Assembly: GCA_905331475.1 (NCBI GenBank) | Contig: CAJNYU010000186.1 | Coordinates: 72,620 to 136,619, forward strand | Length of the DNA: 64,000 nt | Reading direction: 5' to 3' | From: Rotaria socialis | Lineage: Eukaryota > Rotifera > Eurotatoria > Philodinida > Philodinidae | In this document: positions 35,381 through 48,899 of the stretch, piece after piece | Position numbering within the stretch: position 1 is the first letter of the stretch | Layout of the letters: every line of letters starts with the position of its first letter | Translations under genes and position numbers: made by a program | Notes under the pieces: generated by a model | What the model was told of the DNA's origin: nothing | Database searches by the model: none | Seen by the model: only the letters and a program-made list of their open reading frames with translations

Positions 35381-38300
35381 ATGGTTCATTTTTCTCAATC
35401 ATTGATGCCCGATATTCCACTAGCAACATCGTTACCAACAACCTTTACGTTTCAACCAAACCATAATCAACTTGATGAGCAATCAGCACTGCAGCAACAA
35501 TCTGTTGCTTCATCATCTCAATCTCATTCAAGTTCATCAACTCAACAACGATCATCTTCGAATGATGAATCTACTAATAATAATCAAACACATACAAATG
35601 ATTATGAAACACGTTTACGGTAGATACTCTCGGAAAATTATTTTTATCTCTATTTCGTGCCTGTTGTTTTCTTTTCTCTCATAGCTGTCCGAATTGTGAT
35701 ACATGGGTGGTTAATTTAAGTGATCATTTACGTAAAACACATCGAATAGCTTCACCAGTTGATCGTAAACCATTACTTCGTATGGCACGTTTAGAAAAAC
35801 GTCGCATGACTGAATCTGCAAATAATTCATCAACAACAAATCGTCGGCCACCAGAAACAGTTGTAGTGAATGGTTTGCAACCATCACATACAAATACAAA
35901 TAATGAAATAGAAAACTTACTTTTTAAACAAGAACAAGATCCAACTCCGCAATTTTCTGTTACATTACCAGAAAATATTTTACTTAGTCATCAAATAACG
36001 AATTCTATAGCTCATTTTTCAACACCAATAATAAATAAACGACCACGTGCATCAGATGATCACATCGAACACACAATGAATGGACCATTATCACCAAATA
36101 AAAAGACACGTTTAGATATTATTGATGCCTCAAAACTACCGCAAACAAATCATTCATCATCGGGTAAATCAAGTAAAAAAAATAGAAATAAGCAACAACA
36201 ACAACAGCAGCAGCAGCAGCAACAACCACAACCACAAACAATTATTAAAACATCAGCATCAGGGATTTTCCCGCAACAAACGGTTGCACTGCAACATATT
36301 GATGAAAGTTCAGATGATGTGAGTCAATCGAAAAGAATAAAAACCGATATTGAAAAGTCTTACAAGGAATTATATTTAATTCTTCGAGCAAGCCAAAATA
36401 AAGCTTTTATTTTCCATACAGATTACCGTAGTTCTGAAAGTTTCAAAGAAGAATGATCTAGATATTCGACATTCAAATTAGCTTGAATGCTACGTCTTTC
36501 TTCTGATGAGCTACTATGATGCTTTTTGGATATGAAAAAATCTGAGAAAAATATATTTCTTTCAGTTGAAACTTTGAGGACTATTGTAGACGTAAGAATA
36601 ATTCTTAGTTTTAGATAGCTTCCTGTGAGTGAATATCTTATCAAAACCACTCATAATTCTTTATTATTAGATCTAAATTTTTAACCGGACGCCATCTTAC
36701 AATCATTTAAAAGTGAAAAAAAAATAGAATGCTTCTCTTTCAATATGAAAACATAATCGAAGTGATCACAGATTTCTATGACAATATAACTATTTCGCTA
36801 GAAACTTTCACCATGTGATGAAATTTTATCATCTTCATTTAGATCTTTTGAAGTGATCAACTTAGAGTTTTATTTTAAAAAGAAATTCTCAATAAAACTG
36901 GTTCACAGTGAACTTATTAGATAACACTATTGAATGTTTAATAGTTGAAAAATAGCAAGATTGATATTATCTCAAAGACTTTGAGCTGAGAATTTATTTT
37001 CTTTAAGAAATCAAGTATTCCTTCAGTTTTAGTAGCATCTATGAGAGTTCATCTCAAAAGCAATTTATCACTTCGATACAGTTTGATATTTTCGAATCGA
37101 TCCATGAAACCATTCAATTGAGATGTGTCCTATGTATGATATAGTGGAATACCTCGTAGAATGATAGATATATAAATAGGATACTGGCAGAAATCTAATC
37201 CGAAGCAACCGATCAGATGAATTTAAGTAGTTATGAAGATGTGACTAATATCAATATAGATTTTACATCGCTTCTATTTATATTATAAGCACAAATTCTT
37301 TCAGTTTTATGTTTACTTGAACTATAGAACTTCTTCTGGAGAATCAATCTTTTTGAAAAAGATAATATTGAATATTCTAGCTTTCAAAAGTACTACAAAT
37401 GATGGGCAATGAAATGAATTTTCTTAATCAGCATTTACAAACAACGTCAATTCTATTACAAAAACAACTCGATTTAGCACGTGATAGTTTACATGCCTGT
37501 TCTGTTCAATTTGCTCGTATGTTTTAAATATATTTTTATTTTAAAATAAAATCTTTTCACACTTAGATCTGAAACGAATGATTCAACAACAGATTTGATC
37601 TTTTTTTCTTTTATTTTGAAAACAACAAGAAATATGAAATTTAACTATAATTTGCACATTATATATGTATTAATAAATTTGCTGTTGTTCCATTTCTTTA
37701 TTTTGATTATGATGTGAAAAAAGACAAAAATTCATGTGTCTATATGTGTGTCTGTGTCAATTTGTTCATCGCTTTAGTTTGTTTTGTTATATATACATGC
37801 ATGTATAGATAGATTGAAGATTATTGAAACACAAAACATTGTCGACATATTTGTTTTTCTTTTTCAAACTTCGCTATTCTATAAAGTTTTTGCTTGGTAT
37901 TTTTTCCCAGTATCCTTCATTTGTCCGATTAACAATCTACGACTGTCATTTTTTTTCCGATTTCTTTTTTCTTTTTTGGTTTAACTGTGTGTATTGCAGT
38001 CAATTGTTTCTTGATATCTATATATACAAATATAGATGTATGTATACACGTATGTCTAAACATGAAATAAATTTGTTTAGCTTACATAAGAAAGAAAGTC
38101 TTGAACAATGAAAGTAAAAGAAAAAATATTACAGTAGAGAGCGGGGTAAGACATGTGAGAAAATCCATATATTGATATTTTAGATGGAAGTTGATGGTGA
38201 AGTTGAAGTAGAAGCTGATTTGACAACTTCAGCGTCTACAACAGTTTTAACAACTACGACTACCACAAGTGGCAGCCATTCATCCATACCAGTTCGAGTT

Positions 38301-41300
38301 ATTTTACCGACCTCATGTGAGTGCCTCTTGTCCGTTTTCAACCGGATTAGTTGGCCGTTTTGTAGAAAAATAAAGACTGAAGATTATTTATGTTCGACAT
38401 TCCAGACAAATTCAGTGAATAAAAAGAGAAATAAGGACAGCCGATAGTATCCTTGATTTCAAATGAAATTGTGTTCCACTTATCTTTTGTTTAATACTGA
38501 AAGTTATCGAATGAAATAAGTATAAGTATGTTAGAATAAATTACTTTTTTCATTAAGATAGTTACAGAGTTCACTAGAAAGAAAATGTACAGGAGAGCAA
38601 GACAAGTCTCTTAAAATGGCGTTTGTAATGAGATATTGTATTCGATATGCGATCATAATCGTACTACGAAATTTCATCATGAATAACACTCAAAGAGATA
38701 AGTTACGACGAAATATTATATATATATAAGTACTCTTTATGAAAATTATCTAGTCATTGAAGAATACTTGTAAAATTCTAGAAGAATAATCTATTAAGAT
38801 AGATTTGTTTGAATTAAATCTACTCGAAATTAGTATTATAACACTTGAAGAATCCATACGTGTGAATAATTTATTTTAAAAGCTCAGAATTCTGAGTTGA
38901 CTGCAAGATAGAAGGATATATTTGTAGGAATTTTACATGATGCTTGTTAGGCAAGGTACAGGATATGATAGAAACTTTCTCAATAAATCTCTCGTTTTCA
39001 GTGGAATAAAGCAATTGTAAACTTCTGTCTCTCTCTTCCTCTCTGCAAGTACAATCGTCGAACGTTAAATTTTCTACTTTACATATTCCTTGCACATTTT
39101 TAAAGCATTCGACGAAGGAATTCGTAATTAAATAGCGAAGATATCTATCTGGAAATAGATTTATAAATTAAAAATTCACTGTTAAAACATGCTTCAGATA
39201 GGTCAGCAGTAGAAAAAAGTCATTTAGAAATGCAAACTACTGGTTAGTTTTCTTCTGATACTGAAAATTTATCACTGCGTCTAACGAAATTGAATTTTAT
39301 TATTTTTCTTTTTTACTTTGTCGTTTAAAGATCAATTCGTTATAAGCCAAGAAGATGCCAACCGTTTATTGGAAATGCGACGTGTATTTTATCAAAAAGA
39401 AAATGAACGAAAATTATCTAAATTAGGTCTTCCAGTATTAGTTGATCATGATGGACTTTTATCGACAACGACATCAACCATTGACGATAGTGCGAATTCT
39501 AACGCAGTATCTTCTTCAACCGGGAAGCTTATTCGACGTCGTGATATGGAATGGCTTTCAATCGTATTACCATTTGTTAAAAAATATAATCCACATTGTG
39601 GCGTATGTGCATCAAGTAAAAATTATGGCCGACGTTTAGATACAGCAAATAGTTATTTATTACGGTCCTATTTCTATTGTCAAGGTCGTGATTGTCCATT
39701 TAATTGTACCGTTACAATAAAAGAAAACGGTAAAGCATTATTATGTTCACGTTTTTCGAATGGTAATATTGTTGATCATCGAAATGCCAAACGTGTCGCA
39801 CGACCAAATCGTTCTTTAAATAAATCAAACATACGCAATACGAGTAATAATAATAATAATGATAATAATAATGATAATAATAATAATAATAATAACGAAA
39901 TGCGTTCTGATAATTCAACAAAACGTTATCGTAAATCACCAAATTCAAATCCAATATCAAATCAATGGAATCAAACATTTACCGATGAATTAACAGCAAA
40001 TTTTAATACGAGTGATTTAAATTTAACAGATACTGATTTCGAAGAAACATTACGTTTATCATCAACAAAACGTTTTATTAATATGTGTTGTAATCTTGTT
40101 CAATTAGCAACAAATCTACGTCAAGAAATTGATCCAACTGGCCTATTGCCAGGTGCATTACAACATGTTTCATTAAGTCCATTTCACATTGCTGTTCATA
40201 CGGAAAATTCACTACGATATTATCATTCAGCGTTAACGAAAAAAACACTTGATAAACCGCCTCCACTTCTATATATTAAACCAACCGCTACCTGTATTCA
40301 GCAAAATAATACAATTAATACAGCTAGTCAAAGTATGTTTTTAATTCAGAACAGTTAGGCTACTCGAGTGATCATAGGAATTGAAAGTTGTGAGAAACGT
40401 TGCTTTTTTGTGTACTCAAAAAAAAAAGAGTACACTATAGAATCGGTCAGTGTGTCCGGCCGTCCGTTTATTCGATAACTCTTCACAATTACATTCGATT
40501 GAGCTGAAATTTTGTGCACAGAATTGTCTTATCAATATCTAGGTCGAGTTCGAAGATGAGAAGGATCCGTCAAGAAATGGCTGAGTTGTCGAAAAAATTG
40601 TCATTTTTGATCAGACCATCCCTGAGGGGGAGTACAGGGATTTTTCACAAAAAAAAATTTCTCAGAATTATTCACAACATATATAAATCGACTCAGTTTT
40701 TAACGCTGATTCTAAATCTGATATTAGTTTTGAACTAAATCATAGCTTTCTAACGAAACATCGCCTGAAAAACGTCTCAAAATTCACAAAAACTCCATCC
40801 AGAAATCAAATGGTCTAGTTTCTCATGATAATTTTCGTGTTCAGGCATTCTAGAATGACTCATATGTCGCATGCACTTTTTGCAGTACACATAACTCTCG
40901 GATGAAATCCGAAGTTTCCACATTTATTTCTCTTTCATGACAGTAATAGAAGGTATACAAGATTCAATAAATAAAAAATAATTTTGAAATTCTATGTGCG
41001 CGTGTGACACGTATCGTCTGCTTATCAATCTTCTTTTTTTTCAATGTCTGTTGCGATATTTATTTATAGAGAATTTTATTCCAATTTCTCAAATAATGAA
41101 CTTCAAAAACTTTCTATCAATTGAATATTATTGTTTTGATTTTTTTATTGCCTTTTTGTAAATATTCTTTAGTAATTATTCTCAATCATGATATTATTTA
41201 TCATCCAGCTCGAACAAATTCGTCCTTAACTACTCCAACAAGAATCACTGCATCGACCTGTATACCTCAACATCATATTGCCTATATGTTTATCGATAGT

Positions 41301-43121
41301 ATTGAAGTAAGTTTCATTATTCTTTCTTTTCTTTTTGTGTAAGGTTTAATACAAAAAAATTGTTTCTGTTATTTTAAGCATGATGATAAAAAATTATTTT
41401 ATTGTGAATTTATGTTGAGTAATCTCGATGATTCATCATTCATTCCAATAAGTTTTTCTTACACAGAAAATGCCGATGATACTGTTGCTCAAAATTACGT
41501 CCTGAAATCATGGTTAGAACGTTTTCGTTTTGATCATGAACATTTATATAAATCTTCATTACCATCGTTATCAAAAAATTATTTTTTTCCACAACCATTA
41601 CTGATCCTAGTCGATGATCATCGGGAAACACCATTGAATAATTGTTGTCTACAATTTTTTAATAATGAAACATTTAAACAAGTTTGTTTGAATAATAAAA
41701 TAATATTTGCACTTTTTTATTTTTATTTTTAGTATACTATGCGAACATATTTACTTGTTTCATCGAAAATAGAATATCCTGCCCAACAAGAATCCACGAA
41801 TCGAATTGTTCTTTATGTTAGTTCTTCTTTAATTGTATATGATTTTCGTACACTTGTGAATAAATATGTTTCAAATGAACTTCGTCAGCTAGCACTATGG
41901 TCAAGTCTTTTGTTATTATATACTCAAACATGGCGTGAAGTTAGACAAAATTGGTCATTAATATGTGAAATATTTCTTAATTGGGGAACCAATTTTGTTT
42001 CATTAAAAGCATATGAAGAATTATGCGCCAAAGTAGCAAAAATTGAAAATGATCCTGATATCACACATCTGATGGATCTTATCTATAGTAGTACAAATAC
42101 GATAAACCATGATGAACAACAAGACGAACAAGATAACGATGATAATAATGAGGATAAAATAAGTGATGGTGTGGTTGATCTATCAGATTTTCAAAATGAT
42201 CATATTTATACAAAAAATGTAAGTTTATTTTAGAAGGTTTATTTACGGACTTATGGATGGGAGACATGAATAGATTGTGATATTTTACATTTAACGAAGT
42301 CAAATTTCAACAATTTCGATGAATCTTTCATAGATTGAGAATATTGGATCTCAATAACGTTAGTTCAATTCAATAGCCAGATAGACATATTCGATTGACG
42401 ATGAGCAACCTGTAAATAAAACTTGCGTCTTCAGATGATTACAGAAAACACTTAGGAAGTCTTGAGAGTATAAAATTATCAGTTTCCCAGACAACATAGT
42501 TATTTACAAAACTGAAATTAACAATTCTACTGAGAACTTTACTTTGTATCTACAGTGTTCAAGACACGTTTTCTAGAAAGAAATACAAGTCGAATAGTAT
42601 ATCGTGCGCTTTTGTTTTGTCTTATATTTCGGACTTAATCCAATAATTATTGAATATCGAGAAAAAAAAGGTATTATTTAACTTCTAAATTTTTCTAAAA
42701 GATGATCACCAATGAAACAAATCGTTATGTATCGCCCTATGAAAACGATCTACGACGAATATTTAACGAAAAGAATAAATCTAAAACAGCTTTAATATCT
42801 TCGTGGGACACATTATCAATATCAGATCGAACAATATTAAGAAAAATTAAAGGCAACTGGAAATGGCTACATCTATTACTCAAAGATTATATACCATCCA
42901 TACCACTTTGGTCAAATTTAATACATTCCATATCGAATAATGTTAAACATGTTCGCCTGAACAAACGTATAACAAGGCTAATGATTAGTAAAGATAAACG
43001 AATCAATCAAATAAAACGTATTCAATTAGCTGAACGTGTTCATAGGAAAACTGACCTTGTTATCAGCAGTTTAGCAAAAGATTTAAATTCACAAGTAGCT
43101 AATGCTGATTTAAAACAATAG
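35381..43121 (+). CDS. Multi-exon zinc-finger protein with transposase-like region
   Basis: Exons: 35381-35619, 35685-36318, 37381-37516 (uncertain), 38184-38316, 39331-40332, 41209-41306, 41379-41681, 41733-42218 and 42702-43121. After a Ser/Gln-rich N-terminus comes a C2H2-like finger (CPNCDTWVVNLSDHLRKTHR), then a poly-Gln tract. The exon at 39331 holds a Cys-rich segment (CGVCASSKNYGRR, YFYCQGRDCPFNCTVTI) resembling FLYWCH/WRKY-GCM1 fingers, then poly-Asn. Later exons carry FYCEFMLSNL, FIPISFSYTENAD, LLILVDDHRE and LQFFNNETFKQY, an arrangement that recalls the RNase-H-like core of MULE-type transposases. I infer a nuclear DNA-binding protein descended from a transposase; this is not proven. 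Exons from 38184 onward join in frame (814 codons). The 136-nt exon at 37381 breaks frame if joined straight to 38184; exon 35685-36318 joins 38184 in frame without it. The donor at 36319 (GTGAGT) was preferred to read-through. Confidence 0.65.
36192..36237 (+). repeat. CAA/CAG repeat encoding poly-Gln
   Basis: A run of CAA and CAG codons giving about 11 Gln, followed by Pro-Gln pairs, within exon 2 of the zinc-finger gene. Likely variable in length. Confidence 0.85.
39847..39900 (+). repeat. AAT/GAT repeat encoding poly-Asn
   Basis: AAT triplets with interspersed GAT encode Asn with some Asp in the large exon of the zinc-finger gene, right after the Cys-rich region. Low-complexity linker. 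Confidence 0.85.
40400..40980. repeat. Possible repeat-derived insert in a 0.9-kb intron
   Basis: The intron 40333-41208 is much longer than its neighbours. It contains a GTCCGGCCGTCCG segment, GAGCTGAAATTTTGTGCACA and a GGGG-rich piece, with GC above the local background. The string GAAATTTTGTGCA also occurs near 24866 in a HECTD1 intron. This suggests a dispersed repeat, but I could not find clear ends. Confidence 0.35.
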
Positions 43122-44091
43122 AAATGGCAAGAACGAACAATTGTTTTTCTTTCTTCATTTGTACATATTTTGTTTTATTTTGCTTCCAATTAACACTTCT
43201 CTGTTTGTACTTATATACATATATATATGACTGTTTTCTAGTGAATTTTCTTGTTTCTTAAGACAAAGTTTAACTGTTGATCACATCATATTGGTTATGC
43301 TATTCATTGCAAATAGATAATGATATTTTTTAATTGATAAAAATAACAAATTGTTACAAGTGAAATTAAATGATCAAAACTAAAAAAATAAATACTTCAC
43401 TAAGATAATGAAACTTTTGTTCTAAGGCTGCTAAAATTTATTTAAAATTCTCGTTCTTTTGCTTTACCACTACTGTGATTGTTATATACAATGGTCATTT
43501 AGTCTTTATTTAATATTTTAATAAGAAAATTTCACAACAACAAAAACACTCGATGCATAATATACAACATCAAGTTTAACTATCGTTGGTATCTTCAAGT
43601 TTTTGATTTACTGTCACCATTTATGAAATTCATGTAACTCTGTGATGGATTGCCGCCTATCTATGTAGAGAAGCGATTTCAATGATTATCATTGTGATCG
43701 ATGAAGTTCGTAAAAAAATTCTAAAACAATGATAAATATACAAGCAGCATTTTTTAAACCTAAACTGAAATTAAATCTTTATAGATCGGAAGAATATTTC
43801 ATTGTTTGAGAAGAAAAATTGTTGTGTAACACTTGTTAAATATTTCTATGGTTTCAAACAATAAAATGATTGACTTTTATTGTTGTTTTTTATTGATTAT
43901 TTCCAATATTTTATTATTATATTATATATAAATGAGATAAAAAAAGAAAAAGAAAAGAAATCAGTCATTGTATTTTCAGATTTAACAAGTTTTCTTGTCA
44001 CTCACATATTCATTGAGATAAAAAGAAGATGTCAACTCTCTGAAATAGTTCACCTAATTTCTGTTGTTCTTGTCAGTCCTTTTCATGATCA
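43122..44091. other. Intergenic between convergent genes
   Basis: The 3' flanks of the zinc-finger gene (+) and the membrane protein gene (-). AT-rich; no feature recognised. Confidence 0.4.
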
Positions 44092-44695
44092 TTATCGTGT
44101 CGGCACGGGAGCATATTTCGCTTTAATATATCGCATTAAAGTAAATGTGCCAAGAATAGCAAAGAGTGTAAAGATCAATTCGATAACCAGTTTAGTAATA
44201 TCTTCAGTTAAAGCATAGATATATGTGTTGCTGTTATTGTCATTGTTTATTTGTGTAGAAGCGTCATTAATTGAATCATCTGTAGGCACCGAGATTTTTG
44301 GAGCTGCTGTTGTCGTTGCAATATTTTGCGGTGCTGTTTTAACAATGCGTAAGATACCAAAGACTAATGTTAAACCAAAAACGAGAATAAATACGATCCC
44401 TGAAACCATTAATATAGCTGCATTGTCGAACCTAAATTTTTATGTTTACGTTTAACAGAAGTTTTTAGTTTTTAGCCAGTACATACCATGTTGCATAAGT
44501 AGCCAAAAATATTGAAATAAGAATTATACCACCAATAACAATCAAAGCAATAGCAAATGGATCGGTGGGTCGTCGAACTGTTTCAACAATACCATGAATA
44601 ACATAACGAAATAATGTACTTGATAAAAGAAATCCATAGAAAATTGTTAATAGAATTCGAATGCCGCGAATTTGTTTTTTCTTTTCCAAAACCAT
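44092..44695 (-). CDS. Small four-helix membrane protein
   Basis: Two exons on the minus strand, 44487-44695 and 44092-44431, join in frame (ATG, then a GTATGT donor, acceptor TTTAG) to give 182 residues. Four hydrophobic helices are visible: IRILLTIFYGFLLSSTLFRY, FAIALIVIGGIILISIFLAT, ILMVSGIVFILVFGLTLVFG and LVIELIFTLFAILGTFTLM. A polar Thr/Asn/Asp-rich loop of about 45 residues sits between helices three and four. N- and C-termini are basic (EKKKQIRG; RYIKAKYAPVPTR), suggesting both face the cytoplasm. I do not recognise the family; tetraspanin Cys motifs are absent. Confidence 0.7.
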
Positions 44696-47485
44696 CGTTT
44701 ATCTATAAAAAAAAATGAATAGTTAATATATTCTATTCGTCAACGTACTTCGATAAGTAAATGTACAGTTAGGTTATCATATTCATGTGTTCTATGAGTT
44801 TACTTTCGTTCTTTCTTTTTTCTTTTCGTTGCTCTACTCCGTTTTATTTAAAGCGCATCTCCTAACCTGATGAAAGCATTGAAAACGATTCAATTTGGTT
44901 ACCACTACATCGAAGTTTTTTTTCATTCTTTCTTTCTTTCTCTCTGTGCGTTTGTCTTAATCTTATCGCAATGTGCTTGTAGCGTTGATCTACATATTAT
45001 GGTTGACAGACACACAGAACGATAACTATTGGCTCTAACTAAATAGACGATACAGTAAAAAGAACAACATGATCAGTTATATATTCAACGAATGCTATAA
45101 AATACAGATATATGAAGAGAAATATAAAAGAATATCCTGGTTCTTATGTTTCCTATAGCAAAAGGTCAAATAGTATAATTGATAGAATTTTCTCTCGTTA
45201 AAAGGCATCAACTGATAGAAGCGACATAGTTGATTGATTCAAAAAGATTATTTTGAAAATATTGCATTGTGCTTGAGTTGAAATTGAAAATTGACTTGAA
45301 TAGTTCCGCATATGAGTCATAGTATAAAATTACTTTGACCTTTTCATATAGCATGAGAAATAGATCTGCATCATCATAGCAAATTAAGATGATATTCTTC
45401 TTGTTTATTCGACGATCAAATCAATCATAATCTTTAGTAGACTTTTAGTTTAGTTTTGTCCTTCAATTAACTTCTATACAAACATAATCAAAAGTTTTAT
45501 CCTGCTTTATATTAATCCAAAATCAATAGTGAACAAGTAATAATTATTTAGTTAATCGTGTTGATCCACTTAAATATTTCAACATTTCTATTATGTTTCC
45601 TACATAAAACATGTCTGTAACTATACTGATTTGTTTAAGGATAACATCAATATATGTCGAATAATTATCATCGAATTTTATTTTAGTAGCTCCTTTTGGC
45701 AAAATCATGTCTATTTATACTACATAAGAAAGAGATTAGCTAAGTTGTAGGGATGATTGAAGTTGAAAATGTACTCATTAACACTTTATTTTGTCATCAA
45801 TAATGAATTGTATCAGTTGTATTCAACTTGATCTGATAGGAATTTGTTGATTTATTCTTTCTTTTAAAGGTAAACTAATGAAATGACCGCAGCATTAAAA
45901 ATTAAAAATAATCTATTTGACATCTATTTTATTTACTTACTAAATATTGGATTTACTGATATTTATTTTTGAGATTCTTTGCACGTTATGACGACAACTT
46001 CTGTGTATCACAGAAGTAATCTGGGTATTAATATCGCATTACGATGCCATATCAAAAATCTTTTATTTCTTTTTCTTTTTCTTTTTATTTGTTCAAGAGA
46101 GTAAAATATCTACTTTACGTTGAGAAAAATTGTGAAAGCATGTGATTCAATGGTATTGTTTTAAGAGGAAAGCTTCGATTTGAAAGGTGTTAGGTAATCT
46201 TCTTTACTGTACTCGATGAGAATCGTTTAAGAAGCATGAAAATATTTATACATGGGTTTTCTTCATATAATTACATGAAATAGCTGCAAAAATTCGAAAG
46301 ATCTGCGAAGCGTATTTGACATTATGAATAGAAAGAAAAAATCTTGTTCGCCTATAGCGATAGATGATTGAGCTTCGAATGAAATCAATCTAAAATCTAT
46401 TGAGGAATTGCTCTCAATGCACTCGTATGATGATTAAACATACATATTAAACTCCAATACTATAACAGACTTCTAGATTCAGAAAAAATGGAAAATATAC
46501 GGAGTGAATTTAATTTTGAAGGTTTTTTAAAGGCGCTTGGTTAAACAGAAGAATAATAAAATTTTATTATTTTATGTTCACTACTCTAGATACTAGAGTA
46601 CCGTTCTTGTTTTCAGATGAATTTTTTTAATCTCGCATGATAGAAAGAAATTTCCAAAAAAATTGTGATAAAATTTCCAATCCGTTTTAAATTCGAAAAT
46701 TACAACGTGTATTCTCTTATTCTGTCAAATCCTAAGCTTACAACGAGAAAAAGAAAAGAAATTTATTGAATCTTATTTTGTTTTAATAGTAGATGTTAGT
46801 TTAAAAAGAATCGACCTTTTAGATTGAACCTCTTACGATTTATTTAACACATATTTCTGAGTTCTAGTACCATAGTGAGTATTCATTAGAAAGATTGAAT
46901 CTAAAACGAAATCATAAAGATTAATTGAAAGATTGAATTTTTATGTATTCGAATCCATCAATAGAATATAGATGTAGTTCACTCATGTTAAGTATTTTAG
47001 GGAAAAAAAAACTAATTTATAATGATTATTGAAATGAAAAAAAAACAGTTCAAAAGTAGCAATAATAATAAAATCTGTAACAAATTCACATTTTATGGTC
47101 TCATAAAACCTTGATTTCTTTCAGGTACTATCCACTTTTTATTGTTTATACAGTGACTTTTAATTGTCTTCTTTTTTTCTCTTTTCTCTACAATATACAC
47201 AAACATTACGTGCCGAAATGTAAAATAGACGTCTGCATGTATAAAATCCAAAGTTGTCAATATTCGTCCTATTTGTTGAATCGTTATTAACCAAACACAA
47301 ACACAAAGACATGTAAATATATCACTGAATGTAAATAAAAGTTCAACTAAGAAAAAAAGGATTATTGAACAAAATAACAGTGTGTGAGTTTAAACTAGAT
47401 ATGCATATTTGTCGACTCCACAAATTGATCAATCTATTAAAATATAAGAAGAAGAAAAAATGTTCAATGATATTCATTATTTTAG
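44696..47485. other. Gene-poor spacer of about 2.8 kb
   Basis: AT-rich, with homopolymer tracts and no coding or repeat structure that I can support on either strand. The upstream part must hold the promoter of the minus-strand membrane gene. Confidence 0.4.
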
Positions 47486-48143
47486 TCAATATACCTTTGA
47501 AATACCTCGATGAATAAATAAATCAAGAATATATAAATCTTCTTTTGTTTCTTGTAAATGACGTCTATGCATTTGTGCTTCATCTGTTGCTAGTACCAGT
47601 TGTTTTAGATTGTTCATAGAAGATATATTGGCATTAATCGATACTTCAATCACCTAAAGGTTTTAATTGAAAAATATAATATTCATAAAAAATGAAACAA
47701 ATTGTATAATTTAATGACATACTTCTTTAACAAGAGGTCGATCGATACTTTGTTGAGCATTCATTACTGTTAATTGTTGTCTCCGTAAATTTTCAATTGT
47801 TTGTTCAAGTTCAATCATAACCCATGCAAATCGATCAAGAATTTGTCTTCGAACATTCAACAGATCTTGGTCGTCGTAGGATTCATCTGATTGTGTATAT
47901 TGGTTAAATAAATGTAAACGATGTTGACTAACAATACTCAGATATAATTTTAATGTTTTCAAGAATTTCTAAGAAATAAAAATTAGATTTTAAGAAAAAG
48001 AAAACCACATATTCTCTTACAGAACGGCTCAGTCTAATGCAAGGATCTGTTTGAACACATTTATCATCACTTTGCAAAGTCGTCTAAAATAATGAAAAAA
48101 GCGTAAGTTTGAAAAATATTTTTGTTTTGTGTTCACTTACCAT
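47486..48143 (-). CDS. Hypothetical helical protein, 159 residues
   Basis: Four minus-strand exons: 48141-48143 (the ATG alone, followed at once by a GTAAGT donor), 48021-48083, 47723-47968 and 47486-47653. All joins keep frame and end at TGA. The protein is mostly predicted helix: KFLKTLKLYLSIVSQHRLHL, RQILDRFAWVMIELEQTIEN, LRRQQLTVMNAQQ, then LKQLVLATDEAQMHRRHLQE. Heptad-like leucines suggest a coiled coil. The exon holding only the start codon is unusual but the splice sites are good. No homologue comes to mind. If the last donor-like GTATTT at 47498 is used, the gene would continue, but I see no following exon. Confidence 0.6.
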
Positions 48144-48899
48144 TTAAAAATAGATAAGTATCAAGAAAAAGTTTAACGATTATCTTTTCATCAATAGCGA
48201 AAAAACTTTCTGTACAAAGACACGTGTTTCTCTTGACGTATAGATACTCTTACGCTCACCTTTTCTTTTTTGCTTGTTCAGGACACAGAATTGCTTTTCA
48301 TGTATGACAGCTTAAATACACATATGAATTGTCGAATGAAAGTGGCTTTGACACAAAAAAAAGCAGAACGTAGAATAACAAGTAGTTTATGGTTACTGTT
48401 CTGTTAATGATATGTTTGCGTGTTGCTGCTTATCAAAATATGATTTGCCTGAAAGCTAGACAAGGTCGATAGGAGGATCAAATCCAGTGGATTTTTCTTT
48501 TTCGTTCGATACGTAAACACGATGAAACCCTTCTTAAACAGATCGGATGTTTTTCACGTCATATATATATATATATATGCACGTTTTAAATCGTTGAATG
48601 CATTCATAATAAATGGATTCTTATTGATTTTACATGTACGCTTTCTTACCTAATGTAATTGAAAGTAAATAGTGTTAGAACTCGATTACATACGCTTGAA
48701 TTCGTCTGTTCAGCGTTATAGTTAAATGCGCATTTGCAATTTTTGTATGTTTATAACTTCAATCAATGCGAATAATTTTAGAAAGAAATTCGTATGTATT
48801 TGTTTAATGGATTTTTAAATACCAATAAAAATCAAGGGCAAACGAAAAAAAAATGACTTTATGATATTTAAAAAATAAAATATTGTCGATCAAGTTGAA
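48144..48899. other. Intergenic with an AT dinucleotide run
   Basis: Between two minus-strand genes. It contains an (AT)n microsatellite near 48561-48578; nothing else recognised. Confidence 0.4.

Noticed and set aside
43880..44218. 112-codon + frame
   Set aside because: Overlaps the minus-strand membrane gene in its 3' part; the rest is low-complexity lysine/isoleucine.
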